Positions 24,628 to 35,371 of a stretch of 64,000 nucleotides of DNA are shown in pieces (position 1 is the stretch's first letter; every line of letters begins with the position of its first letter). The stretch lies in the NCBI GenBank assembly GCA_035578905.1, contig JAQJVL010000249.1, positions 234,001 through 298,000 of the forward strand, written 5' to 3'. Both the position numbers and the translations under genes were made by a program. Below the pieces are notes generated by a model. It was not told the origin of the DNA. It saw only the letters and a list, made by a program, of their open reading frames with translations, and made no database searches. The DNA comes from Stictocephala bisonia. Lineage: Eukaryota; Arthropoda; Insecta; Hemiptera; Membracidae.

Positions 24628-25035
24628 CTTTTTTAATTTTCAATGTTCTTGGTTCGTTTGTTCATGACTGTGTAATGTTTTTTTCTTTTGTAAATACATG
24701 ACTCTAGTTTTATTTATGTAGTATTATTAAATTAAATCCTTATTGCTATTTCAAACACATTAAGCAAGTGCATTTTAACCACTCAATTTTCACCGATTTG
24801 CGTCAAATTTTATATCACGATTAACAGCAGGCCGCGATGAATAACGTAACATGACTTATATTTCCATAAAATTGAATCTGGAAAAAATCGTATCGTTACT
24901 CGGAGCAATACATGTGACTAATTGGCTGCCCGCCGGCCTCCCGACCCAGCTTACGGGTGACAATGGCTTCGAAAGGTGGGCTATTAGCGCGGTCGACTGC
25001 GTTTTCCGCCTCAAAGTAGGTGTTGGTATACTATA
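24628..25035 (-). repeat. Right TIR of the Tc1/mariner-type element
   Basis: This is the reverse complement of 21531-21945 with a handful of differences and small indels. The 61-aa frame at 24851-25036 is simply the TIR read through and matches the one on the other TIR. Confidence 0.92.
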
Positions 25036-25630
25036 GGTGTTGCACCCTCACTCTAACGGGAATTTGGGTCCTGGACAAGTTAGCACACAACCCTCACTGT
25101 CGTACAGCCTCTTCACCTCTTTTTCAATTGATGAGATCCTTCAATATACTAATTTCAGTCAATAATGATTTAGACTTATTCTTTGACTCTCCGAAAGTGT
25201 TTTATTAAAATATTTAGTTGGGTTAAGAATGTTAAATACACAAATAAGCTATTTTTCTTTCCATAACTAAATTAATATTGTACTACATTCTTAATTTTTA
25301 TGTAATTAAAATTTATTCTGGCTCTATTTTTGCACTTTACATCTGTGTCAATGATGAATTGTTAGTTGTATTTATTTTTTATTTGTTTATTTAATATTTA
25401 TTATCAATTTACATAGTCTAGACACACATTTTTTATTAGTATGCAGGCTATTACTATTGTTATTTATTATTATTATTTATTTATTGTCGTATTTATTTGT
25501 GAGAAAGTATTAATATTTTTAATCCATAAGAAAATGAAATAAGCTCAAAACCTCCACAGTGTACTTTATAATGAATTGAACTGCTATGGTGTAAATGGTC
25601 TCTTAACTGTATCAAAGCATGTAAATAAAA
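25036..25630. other. AT-rich non-coding sequence
   Basis: Right flank of the transposon. No gene is recognised. Confidence 0.5.
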
Positions 25631-25634
25631 TAAA

Positions 25635-25760
25635 ATAAAGATAGTAATTACCTCATCCACTGCTAGCAGGATACATACAAGATAGTAAATACAGATAGCA
25701 ATTTTCTCACCCACTCCTATCAAGATAATATAAGATAGCGTATATACAAGATAGCATATA
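25635..25760. repeat. Second locus of the 41-bp minisatellite
   Basis: CATCCACTGCTAGCAGGATA and CATACAAGATAGTAAATA match the array at 15700-16105. About three degenerate copies are present. Confidence 0.8.
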
Positions 25761-25999
25761 CAGAGTTGAAGAATGGTGGCAGTTTACTCTCTCTTCCCTG
25801 ATTGTCTACCAGTAAACAGTTAATCAATAGCCGACACCTGCATTCTGTGGTTTGACATTACTTCACTTAAAGATGTTTCACACTTACATTTTGAACGTAT
25901 GTAATTAAGATTTATCATTTGTACAGGATAACCATAACTACGGCCGCATGGGATTAGATTTTTCCAACTGGTTTTAGTTTAAAAAAAAATTATACTCTA

Positions 26000-26395
26000 A
26001 CACGTACAGTGGTAATGGGTGTTGTGGTATTAACCCACTCGCTCACCCATACACGTACAGTAGTAATGACCCACCCGCCTACCCATATACGTACAGTGGT
26101 ATTGACCGACCCGCCCACCCATACATGTACAGTGGTATTGTGGTAAAAAATCATTACCACTGTACGTGTATGGGTGGGTGGGCGGGTCATTACCACTGTA
26201 CGTGTATGGGTGGGTGGGTCATTACCACTGTACATGTATGGGTGGCCCGGTGGGTCATTACCACTGTACGTATATGGGTGGGTGGGTGGGTCATTACTAC
26301 TGTACGTTTATGGGTGGGCGAGTGGGTCATTACCACTGTACATGTATGGGTGGGTGGGTGGGTCATTACCACTGTACGTGTATAAGTGGGCGAGT
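26000..26395. repeat. Dispersed minisatellite (about 36-bp unit), locus 2, with head-to-head inversion
   Basis: From about 26000 to 26140 the units run as GACCCACCCGCCTACCCATA...GTACAGTGG. After GTGGTAAAAAATCATTACCAC (about 26141-26160) they run in the opposite orientation to 26395 (CCACTGTACGTGTATGGGTG...GGGTCATTA). The array is therefore an inverted repeat of minisatellite blocks. Confidence 0.92.
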
Positions 26396-26635
26396 TGTTT
26401 TTCTCCAACCTTTTCTCACGTCACCTCCATAAGACGTACAGATTATGTTCAAATAACAATAGTTATTACAATAGTTACAGATAACAATAGTTATTTGTAT
26501 TTTAAAAAGATATCAGGGAATAAAACTAAAGAATGATCTCAGGGAGCTCTAGACAATACTATATTTTAAAAAAGTCAAGTTTGAAACTGTACGTTGATAA
26601 ATATAGGTATCAGCCTTAGGACTTACTATTCTGTG

Positions 26636-26728
26636 GGCAGGTGTTCCTTCCCCCAAAATATAAACACACGACCATTGGTATCCCACGGAACAACCTGTGG
26701 GCAGATATCCCTTCCCCCAAAATGGGAG
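26636..26728. repeat. 64-bp minisatellite, short locus (about 1.5 copies)
   Basis: CCTTCCCCCAAAATATAAAC, CACGACCATTGGTATCCCAC and GGAACAACCTGTGGGCAG match the units of the large array at 30450-31420 in the same orientation. Confidence 0.92.
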
Positions 26729-26789
26729 AGCGACAGTGGGGCGCCTGGCAAAAACTAATAAAACTGTCAGCCAAGAAATAGCACAACTG

Positions 26790-26828
26790 CGACAGTGGAG
26801 CGCCTGACCTTGAGGCGCTCCACTGTCG
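26790..26828. repeat. Perfect 16-bp hairpin next to the 64-bp minisatellite
   Basis: The arms CGACAGTGGAGCGCCT and AGGCGCTCCACTGTCG flank a 7-base loop, GACCTTG. A third copy of the arm, CGACAGTGGGGCGCCT, lies just upstream at about 26730-26746. Similar arms occur at 30335-30446. Confidence 0.93.
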
Positions 26829-26849
26829 TACCCTCGCGGGTCCAATGTG

Positions 26850-27850
26850 ACAAGGGTTTTGACAAGGGTTCAAAAACTAAGGGGTCTTGATATCTATGAT
26901 GAGAGTGTGTTTAAATTGAAAGCAATAGACATATATTTATTAAAATAAGCATACATGTTACAGTATTTACATAAGATCCGGGTTTGTTAAACAATTTGAC
27001 ACTTCAAATTACTTTAGAAATAAAAAAGCCTTCAGGTATTGAAATTGTAAATATAAGCTACATTGAAATAAGCTGTTGTAGTCCGATTCATTGACACACT
27101 TCTAAGTAATAGAAAACGTCATTGTATAAGACGTAAAATCGTGGATTGGTTGGCGTTTGACGTATTCCTAAGTAACTATTTCTCGTGGTCCTTTCTATTA
27201 AATCAAGGCTAAGCAGGTTGAACCGTCAATAATGTAATCATTTGAACAATAGCCATTAAATAATTCAAATCATTTAAACAAAGTAATAAGTTGATAGAAC
27301 ATCTGTTTGTGGTATATATTTTCAGTTTTGTAATAACACGAAATAATACCTTTAACATATACTGTTCTATAAAATTTATGTAAATAGAATCAGTTATCAT
27401 TGAGACACATCCAATACATTATTTTCATACCAACCATCAAGTAGATGACAATCAAATATTTAAAATCTTTTAAGTCTTTAGATAGCGTACATTATCAAAA
27501 GACGTTTATTAGCGAGTGATAATTCAATATGCATAGCGTCAAAATCAAATTAAATTATAAAATATCTTATATTGTCTTTCCAGTCTCAGAAAATTTTTAC
27601 ACCTGCACAATAAATTCTTGATTTAATTAGATAAAACTGATAACTTAGTTATTTATCTTCTTTCAAATGTAAAACTCTTTTTTAATTTTTAAAACAGTTA
27701 CACCTTATGTTATATCAGTTATATTATTATATTTTGGAAACAAGTTTATTTAATTTGATTTTTGTTCAATAATGCCTACCTTGTAGGCGAAATACCTCAA
27801 GCAAATAACACATTTATTTTTCTTAGAACTTAGGCTTAAGCGGCCGGTGT
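26850..27850. other. AT-rich non-coding sequence
   Basis: No gene or repeat is recognised. Confidence 0.5.
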
Positions 27851-27852
27851 CA

Positions 27853-28082
27853 TAACTAGATCTACAGTTTCCAGTGACAACCGCGTCAAGGTACTATCTA
27901 CAATATTTACAAGATGACCAGACGTTTCGCCCATACTGTGATGTGGCATCCTCAGTGTGAGTGGTCTCAGAGAAACCACTGAGGATGCCACATCACAGTA
28001 TGGGCGAAACGTCTGGTCATCTTGTAAATATTGTAGATAGTACCTTGACGCGGTTGTTACCGGAAACTGTAGATTCTAGTTA
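27853..28082. repeat. Foldback element, arms about 105 bp, 19-base loop
   Basis: The left arm (27853-27957) runs from AACTAGATCTACAGTTTCCA to GTGATGTGGCATCCTCAGTG. The right arm (27977-28082) is its complement with a few mismatches. The inner arm contains GATGCC...GGGCGAAACGTCTGGTC, a motif type frequent in animal repeats. There is no coding sequence. It is probably a MITE-like or foldback insertion. Confidence 0.93.
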
Positions 28083-28084
28083 AC

Positions 28085-28880
28085 ACATTTATTTGAAAAT
28101 TCTGATAATGTACAGTATAGTACATTAAAGTTTTTATTATCAATTATGTCTCATAGAACAGTAAACAAAATACAAACAACTTTGTAATAAAATTATCCTT
28201 ACTAATAAATCTAAGGTTTAGGCTTACGTACATAGTAAAGTTTTTAACATAGATCTCATTATATTAAAATTAATAATTTCTTCTTAGATAAAGTAACTAA
28301 ACATTAAGCAAAGGTTTTTCACAAGGAAAAACGATGTTTTTGTTTTAAGATAAGTATTGGAAACTAGATTTAAACCACAGCCGGATGGGATCATGGCCGG
28401 CAGGATGTGATGTGATGAATTCATTGAACTTTCTACCCTTTCCACCCTCTTGTCTTACCACTTGGAATGCGCCATTAGTTATTCCGCGTAAAATATGGAA
28501 ATCCCCGAAGGACAACATTAGTATTACTAAGAAAAAATATCCCTCCTTCTAAACAGGATACATCCCCACCAAGGGTATCTTACAGATTTTTGTGGAGTGT
28601 GTTTTGATATTTATTAATAAAAAATATTCTATATTTAATCAAAATACTATGGCTTTGATATCAGTACCAACATTCCTAGTCATTCCTTTGCCTTAATTGG
28701 AAAATGTTAATTGGTAATATAACAAAAATTTTTGTCTACACGACTTTTTAAGTACTTTTCTTAAAAAGTCTTAACTTTTAAGTATGTTTTTGTAATTTTC
28801 TGTTCTACGAACAGTGTTGGCCAAATATATTGAATCTACAAAAATCCTTCCTCGACCTTTGACTTTGAAACTGCTGCTAT
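28085..28880. other. AT-rich non-coding sequence
   Basis: No gene is recognised until the MULE remnant begins at about 28885. The upstream part of that transposase may be too decayed to see. Confidence 0.45.
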
Positions 28881-28884
28881 CACG

Positions 28885-29460
28885 TCTGTTGTTTTTTTCA
28901 TTTGTGCCAAAGCACTTGCAGGCACAACCAACAGTACGGACTTACTCGAAACTACAGTCTGAAGAGTTTGGACAGTTTTGTGGGATGCTTGATGGTTTGG
29001 CTTTCCTTCCAGAAAAAGATGTACTACAGGGGATGCAGCTGCTGTAGGGATTGGCTCCTGTCGAAGCTTTAGACCTGCTATACTACTTCGACGTCGACTA
29101 TGTGAGCGGTACAGCAGGAGAAAACCCTAAACCAGCCATGTTTCCACCATCACTCTGGAAAGTGCAAGAAGCGACTCTTTCCGACTCACACAGAACAAAC
29201 AATATTTGTGAGGCGTGGAATAACCGATTTAAGAACTTCTAGGATTTAGCCTTCTAGGCCTCCAAAACCCATCTACGTGGACGGTTATCGAGGCCATACA
29301 CCGAAATGACGCACTGGAGAGAACAGACGCTCTACAACAAACTCAACCAAAAACACTGAACAGCTACAGCGTCGACTAAAACAGTTGTGTGAATGATATT
29401 TAGCTAGGGAAGTTATTATAAATGACTTTTTATCAAAAGTAGGAGAAACTATTAGATTTA
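28885..29460 (+). pseudogene. Second MULE transposase remnant (C-terminal part)
   Basis: Across frames the + strand reads CCFFHLCQST (about 28888), GLTRNYS, EEFGQFCGMLDGLAFLPEKD (about 28965-29025), EALDLLYYFDVDYVSG (about 29060-29105), PPSLWKVQEA, HRTNNICEAWNNRF (about 29190-29235), then WTVIEAIHRND and TEQLQRRLKQLCE (to about 29390). This is the typical MULE C-terminal order: a Cys/His segment (CxFH), ALAFLP, YF.VxYVxG, and RTNNxxExWN. It differs from the copy at 16234-18224, so the two are separate families. The DDE residues are mostly missing and stops are present. Confidence 0.82.
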
Positions 29461-29464
29461 AGTA

Positions 29465-30330
29465 GGTAACTAAAAGGAGGTTTGTAAATTAATAATGATT
29501 TTATATTTTGTTTGTTTTAGAATATTGTAGCTTACAGATTGAATGTAAATAGTATTTTTTGTTTGAGTGTAAGTATTTTTTTAAATTTTAAGTTTTAAAT
29601 ATTAGTAAGTGTAACCCAAATTATTTAGTTTAAATTTAAATGTATATTTATTATTTTAGAATGTTATACAAATTATTAAGTGTTAAAACTAAGAAATACA
29701 TAATTTTTGTTATTACAAGCCTATTTGTAGTTATTGACCTTTTTTTGTAACTTCAATTTCTTTGAAACCACTTGCCTAGTAATAAAATTAATATAATTTT
29801 AAAAACCCACTGCTTGGCTTTTACGAATTCGTATAAACTATGGTTAATATTTTATAATTAATACTCATGGGTTAAAGGGGCAAGTCATGAGCAAAGGAAC
29901 AGTGTCTACGTGTTCCTTTTACATAAAACTAAAAAGTATAAAGTTTTTAGGGGACTATAAATGCATCATTATTTTAGTCCTCGGGAGTTGATGTGGTAAA
30001 CATGATGTGGCCCACCTCCGAAGACCAAGGTAGATAGTGTGCATGAACAAAGGTAGATGTTTCTATCTGTACGAATATAAACTTGTTTTAAAACAAGTCT
30101 GCAATAGTTTAACCACTATTGCAAGTTTAACTCAAATAAAATGAAATATGATTAAGAAACGTGATTAATAGTTTTGATTGGTCTTTTAGGATAACCCCTA
30201 CAGAATCAATGTTACACTTACTCCTACAAAATATGCAGTGCACTTACGAAAGTCAGTATGATAGAAAGGCCCACGAGCTGAGCTTGATAGCAGGTAGGAA
30301 GCAGGTAGAGTGCCGAGGACAGGTTGTTTT
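29465..30330. other. AT-rich non-coding sequence
   Basis: No gene is recognised. The 82-aa frame at 30161-30409 has no visible domain. Confidence 0.45.
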
Positions 30331-30334
30331 AGGT

Positions 30335-30446
30335 GCGACACAGAAGCGCCTCCCCCACCCCTTTTCGGAGGTGCTCCTGAGTCACACCCCTAGCGAAAAT
30401 TATTTATGACAACCCCTTAGCCAGGTAAGAGGCGCTCCTGTGTCGC
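30335..30446. repeat. Inverted repeat abutting the 64-bp minisatellite
   Basis: GCGACACAGAAGCGCCTC (30335-30352) pairs with GAGGCGCTCCTGTGTCGC (30429-30446) with one mismatch. The minisatellite starts immediately after it. The arm words resemble the hairpin at 26790-26828. Confidence 0.88.
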
Positions 30447-30449
30447 GGA

Positions 30450-31420
30450 TTCCCCCAAAATGTACTTACGCGACCATTGGTATCCCACGGAACAACCTGT
30501 GGGCAGGTGTCCCTTCCCCCAAAATGTACACACACGACCATTGGTATCCCATGGAACAACCAGTGGGCAGGTGTCCCTTCCCCCAAAATGTACATACGCG
30601 ACCATTGGTATCCCACGGAACAACCTGTGGGCAGGAGTCCCTTCCCCCAAAATGTACACACGCGACCATTGGTAACCCACGGAACAACCTGTGGGCAATT
30701 GTAAGGACCTTTGTCCCTTACCCCAAAATGTACACACACGACCATTGGTAACCCACGGAACAACCTGTGGGCAGGTGTAAGGACCTTTGTCCCTTCCCTC
30801 AAAATGTACACACACGACCATTCGTACCCCACGAAACAACCTGTGGGCAGGTGTCCCTTCCCCCAAAATGTACACACACGACCATTGGTATCCCACGGAA
30901 CAACCTGTGGGCAGGTGTCCCTTCCCTCAAAATGTACACAAACGCGACCATTGGTATCCCACGGAACAACCTGTGGGCAGGTGTCCCTTCCCCCAAAATG
31001 TATACACGCGACCATTGGTATCCCACGGAACAACCTGTGGTCAGATGTCCCTTCCCCCAAAATGTACAGATGCGACCATTGGTATCCCACGGAACAACCT
31101 GTGGGCAGGTGTCCCTTCTCCCAAAATGTACACACGCGACCATTGGTATCCCACGGAATAACCTGTGGGCAGGTGTTCCTTCTCCCAAAATGTACACACG
31201 CGACCATTGGTATCCCACGTAACAACCTGTGGGCAGGTGTCCTTTCTCCCAAAATGTACACACACGACCATTCGTACCCCACGGATCAACTTGTGGGCAG
31301 GTGTTCCTTCCCCCAAAATGTACAGACGCGACCATTGGTATCCCACGGAACAACCTGTGGGCAGGTGTCCCTTCTCCCAAAATGTACACACGCGACCATT
31401 GGTATACCATGGAACAACAT
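30450..31420. repeat. 64-bp minisatellite, about 15 copies
   Basis: The unit contains CCCTTCCCCCAAAATGTACA and CGACCATTGGTATCCCACGG and ends AACAACCTGTGGGCAGGTGT. Two units near 30700-30790 carry an extra AAGGACCTTTGT insertion. Long open frames appear on both strands (up to 292 aa) because of low stop content. They change register between units and are not genes. Confidence 0.96.
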
Positions 31421-31424
31421 GAAC

Positions 31425-31744
31425 AAAAACATTTAAAAAATTGAAAGTTTGTAAATAGGCCTATACATAGCACGAAACAAATGAACGCATTCATATACTT
31501 TATGACCTTTGACATATTATTTTATAAAAAAATTGATTGTTGTTGCTTGTTGCTAACTAGTTTGAATATTCTTTGCTACTGGCATGAAGAACATTGAACT
31601 TTTTTATTTATTCCAGTGCATGTCTTTTGTTATAAATATTAGTGCTGATTTGTAATTGGGTATTTTAGCCTGTTTTGTTGTATTTCGAATTAAATACATA
31701 AACTTGCCTTACTGTACTTTACGTACTTGACACCTTGTTTAACT
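31425..31744. other. AT-rich non-coding sequence
   Basis: No gene or repeat is recognised. Confidence 0.5.
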
Positions 31745-32365
31745 GTTCCTACTAAGCGCTCGGACGAATATTTGGAGTAGCTAGCTCAGCTATTAGTCAC
31801 TTGAGCGTATGTTGGAGACAGATAGAGAGATAGAGGGAGAGGGCGAGACCGCTGGCACTACCTGTGATACACCTAACAGAACTAATTTCACCGGAGAGAA
31901 AACCCGTTTTCACGGGGCCCATGAGTAGGTATATCTATCTTAACCCCCAGGTTAAGTGTTAGAGAGGGCTTTTTAACCCTAACTTCGCCTGGTAAAATAA
32001 GACGATCTTTAACTTTTGTTTTAGGCAGTCTTCTTGTTTCTACAGTTAATAGTTACAGCAATGAATTGTTATGTAAATACTGAAATTGAATAAACTTTAC
32101 TTACTGATGCTAGGAGTCTGGAACTCACCTAAGACACACAATTATTTTTGTTATTATAGTGCGTATGTAAAACATTATAATAAAACAGTGCATGTAACAA
32201 TAATAATAGTATGCATGTTAAATTAAATACAGTAAAAAAAAGGGTGCAATTTAGTTATGAACAGTTACAATATCGTCATCATTATAAAATTAGTAAAGGA
32301 ACAATGTAGTTATAAAAATAACTTGCATTTGAGTCGCAAATTGTGGTTACAGTAAATTAAAATAA

Positions 32366-32790
32366 ACAAGTATAAACAAGCCAACTGATGAACAGTTGAA
32401 CTGTGGCATTGTTGGGAGGAAGTATAAACAAGCCAACTGATGAACAGATGAACTGTGGCATTGTTGGGAGGAAGTATAAACAAGCCAACTGATGAACAGA
32501 TGAACTGTGGCATTGTTGGGAGGAAGTATAAACAAGCCAACTGATGAACAGATGAACTATGGCATTGTTGGGAGGAAGTATAAACAAACCAACTGATGAA
32601 CAGATGAACTGTGGCATTGTTGGGAGGAAGTATAAACAAGCCAACTGATGAACAGATGAACTATGGCATTGTTGGGAGGAAGTATAAACAAGCCAACTGA
32701 TGAACAGATGAACTGTGGCATTGTTGGGAGGAAGTATAAACAAGCCAACTGATGAACAGATGAACTGTGGCATTGTTGGAAACAAGTTTT
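32366..32790. repeat. Minisatellite, 52-bp unit, 8 copies
   Basis: The unit holds GTATAAACAAGCCAACTGAT and GAACTGTGGCATTGTTGGGA. Copies are almost identical (one site varies between CTGTGG and CTATGG). The 142-aa frame on the - strand is an artefact of the array. Confidence 0.96.
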
Positions 32791-33281
32791 TAAATTGTTA
32801 TTTATTTTATAATGCATGACTTTTATATTTTTAATTGTTATCCAATATAAATAATCTAATTTTAAATGGAAATTGAGTATGTGTGATAGTTAATTAGCCC
32901 TTAAATTAGTAATTTCCTACAATCATAACATGACCTTGCAAAGTATTCTGTTCTAACGTACACGTTCTAAGGAATGGGTAATAAATGATAGGTTAACGTT
33001 TTAGAATTCTTTCAATTAGTTTTTTCCTCAATACTTTTAGGTCGAAATCAATTAAATAAATACCTTAAAAGAAGTAACAGGGCTTAAGTCAAATAACAGT
33101 AAATAAACAGATTTAAACCGTTCTTGATCAATCATTCTATTAATGTATTTTAAAACCAGATTTTTCTTTTAATATGATCTTACAGTATAAGTTTTTTGTT
33201 GAAAATATATTAACATTGTAAAAACCAACAAGAATAAATAAAGTAAAAATATTTGGAAAACTATTTTTGAAGAGAATGTGT

Positions 33282-33333
33282 AATTTCGGCATCTTCTCTC
33301 GATGTTTTAAACATCGAGGGAAGATGCCGAAAT
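33282..33333. repeat. Near-perfect 25-bp-arm hairpin
   Basis: AATTTCGGCATCTTC...CGATGTTT pairs with AAACATCG...GAAGATGCCGAAATT around a single-base centre. One mismatch is visible. It could be the trace of a very short foldback insertion. Confidence 0.93.
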
Positions 33334-33339
33334 TCGTTC

Positions 33340-34015
33340 CTGCCTATTATAACCAAAAGCACTTTAGGCTTTGTTGTAATTTTCTATTTGGATATCGACT
33401 ATCAATATTTACTTAGTTGAGACATCGCTGACAGCCCTTAATCTACTGCCTTTCCAACTTGGCTAAGTAATTGGCATTATGATCGCTTTAGAAAGCTGTC
33501 TTTAGTAAAGTCAGCTTGGGTTATTTAAATGAGTTAGTAAAATAATACACACGAACAAAGGATAATGATTATAATTTATAATACATTCCTCCTATAAGAG
33601 TATTTTTGTGATATAAACATCAACACATGCGTTCTCATATAAAATACTCTGGAGCTTTCCACTGTGACCTTCTTGCTTTACCTTGCCCATCCCTTAAATG
33701 AGGCTATAAGGACATGTGTTGTCTTCATGGAACTCTTCTGTCAATAAGTCCTTCTAAACAACAAAGTTCAGGTGAAGTAGTCACTGGCGATCAAGGTGGC
33801 AGAACGACCCTGTCTGTCCTTGCCTTTTGCAGCGATCACCGAAGGCCATAGCAATTGGCCGCCCGTTCACAACACTTAACTACATGTTCACATATTTGTA
33901 TACTAAACAAAATTGAAACTGAAATACCCCTTGAAAATGTTGCTGATGATTTATTTGAAAATGAATAAAAGATAATGCAGCATAACAATAAGAAAGAAGC
34001 ACTCTAAAATAATAA
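33340..34015. other. Non-coding, with a short dispersed repeat
   Basis: At about 33348-33450 is a segment related to one at about 44190-44290 (shared CTATCAATATTTACTTAGTT versus TTATCGATATTTACTTAGTT and flanking words). No gene is recognised. Confidence 0.5.
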
Positions 34016-34017
34016 AT

Positions 34018-34094
34018 GAGAGCGAGCGAGAGAGGGAGAGAGAGAGGGAGAGAAAGGGGAGAGGGAGAGGGAGAGGGAGAGGGAGAGGGAGGGA
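34018..34094. repeat. GA-rich microsatellite (GAGAGG type)
   Basis: A purine-only run of GAGA and GGGAGA units. Confidence 0.95.
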
Positions 34095-34344
34095 ATATTG
34101 AACTAAAGGATCACCAAAATACTCCATTTAGTACCTTTTACCAAGCATTATTTTTAAAACCATACGATCACAGATTTTCTTGAATTTTGCACATGTTCTT
34201 TTACACATTCTTTTCGGAAATCACTATCAAAATATTTTTACTTCATTTAAACTTGTTAGTTTTTACAGTCTTTATATGTTCAGAGGAAAGAATCTTTTAC
34301 AGTCTTTATATGTTCATATATTGTAAGAATCTATTAAAAGACAA

Positions 34345-34575
34345 ATACACGTACAGTGGCATTGACCCACTCGCCCACCCATACACGTACAGTGGTATTG
34401 ACCGACCCGCTCGCCCATACACGTACAGTGGCATTGACCCACCTGCCCGCCCATACACTTACAGTGGCATTGACCCACCCACCCGCCCATACACGTACAG
34501 TGGCATTGACCCACCCAGCCGCCCATACATGTACAGTGGCATTGACCCACCCACCCGCCCATACACGTACAGTTT
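34345..34575. repeat. Dispersed minisatellite (36-bp unit), locus 3
   Basis: GTACAGTGG recurs every 36 bp from 34351, with CATTGACCCACCCGCCCATA between. About six and a half copies are present, the cleanest array of this family in the window. Confidence 0.94.
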
Positions 34576-34599
34576 TTTAAATACAATAATAAAATGATT

Positions 34600-35120
34600 T
34601 ATCAAGACCTGTTTAAATGTATTTATTTATTGCTATTTTGTTTTAAGTCGTATTACATACTTTCATTAATTTAGAACCAATATTTGGTTAGCTGATTTCG
34701 TCCTAAGAATATGAAAGGATATAAATTAACTATAGGTTGTATATTTTTTATCTTTAAGTTATAAATGAAAACATAGAATAGAATAGAAAACGTTCACCTT
34801 CATTTATTACCTATTCTTTGTTCAATTTATTCTTTATAATGTTTACGTTAGAACATAATACGTAGCAAGGTCATGTTATGACTGTAATTTTAATATATAA
34901 TCTATTTCTATTTAAAATTAAGTTTATATTTAATAATCCTTCAAAAGATAAAAGTCACACATTGCAACAGTCATAGTTGACAGTCACTGAAGTGACTAAT
35001 AGCTGAGCAGATGGACAGTTCGCCAAATAGTCGTCCGAATGCATTGGCTTGGGTAGTCTAAAAACCATGGCTCGTTCACTCCAAACTTCCTCAAAAGATG
35101 GTTTCCGTTATTCTAGAGAC
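34600..35120. other. AT-rich sequence, right arm of the old TIR element
   Basis: Contains the right-hand inverted segments described for 31745-35045. No gene is recognised. Confidence 0.45.
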
Positions 35121-35124
35121 ATAG

Positions 35125-35370
35125 TTGATAATGAGAAAAAGAAATTTTGTGTCAGAGGCTGTGTGCCAGTCATGGCTGCAAAAAATACGAAACCTTCATG
35201 ACGTCACTACAAAAGGCGCTTTAGGACTAGAACGGCTGAGAAGGTCGGACAACACAGTTAAACTAAATAATGAAATAAAAGAAAAGTTGTGTCAGAGGCT
35301 GTGTGCCAGTCACGGCAGCAACAAACACGCAAGATTTATGACGTCACTGCAAACGGCACTTTGAGATTAC
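35125..35370. repeat. Diverged tandem duplication, about 145-bp offset
   Basis: TTGTGTCAGAGGCTGTGTGC and the following CAGTCA(T/C)GGC, ending in ATGACGTCACT, occur at about 35139-35210 and 35286-35350. The open frame through it is a by-product. Confidence 0.85.
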
Positions 35371-35371
35371 A

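Larger units (their letters stand above)
21531..25035 (-). mobile_element. Tc1/mariner-IS630-type DNA transposon, about 3.5 kb, long TIRs
   Basis: Inverted copies of a segment of about 410 bp bound the element, and a single transposase gene lies between them on the - strand. The outer ends read TATAGTAGACCAACACC on the left and, as its complement, GGTGTTGGTATACTATA on the right. The exact TA target duplication cannot be fixed because TATA/TAGTA words are present on both sides. The very similar TIRs and the almost complete gene suggest recent activity. TIRs of this length are unusual for the superfamily, where a few tens to about 250 bp is common. Confidence 0.88.
31745..35045. mobile_element. 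Old long-TIR element with nested insertions
   Basis: Diverged inverted segments bracket this region. CTCAGCTATTAGTCACTTGA (about 31786-31806) faces its complement at about 34986-35010, together with CGGACGAATATTTGG versus CGGACGACTATTTGGC at the outer edges. ATCATAACATGACCTTGC and GTTCTAACGTACACG (about 32923-32963) face complements at about 34850-34890. The left arm appears split by about 1 kb inserted between 31806 and 32811, which includes the 52-bp minisatellite. No transposase is seen between the arms. The alignment was made by eye and has many gaps. Confidence 0.45.

Noticed and set aside
27977..28030. Hammerhead ribozyme (CTGAGGA...GAAAC) in the foldback, and a similar motif near 63205-63240
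   Set aside because: The core words resemble CUGANGA...GAAA, but the base pairs next to the core do not fit (T opposite C at the stem II base), and no stem III with a cleavage triplet could be drawn with confidence.
30404..31515. Long open frames (up to 292 aa) across 30.4-31.5 kb
   Set aside because: They are built from the 64-bp minisatellite, exist on both strands and in several registers, and have no domain.
34187..34597. 136-aa frame starting with a hydrophobic segment
   Set aside because: Its C-terminal half is the 36-bp minisatellite and the N-terminal half is AT-rich sequence that naturally encodes Phe, Leu and Ile.
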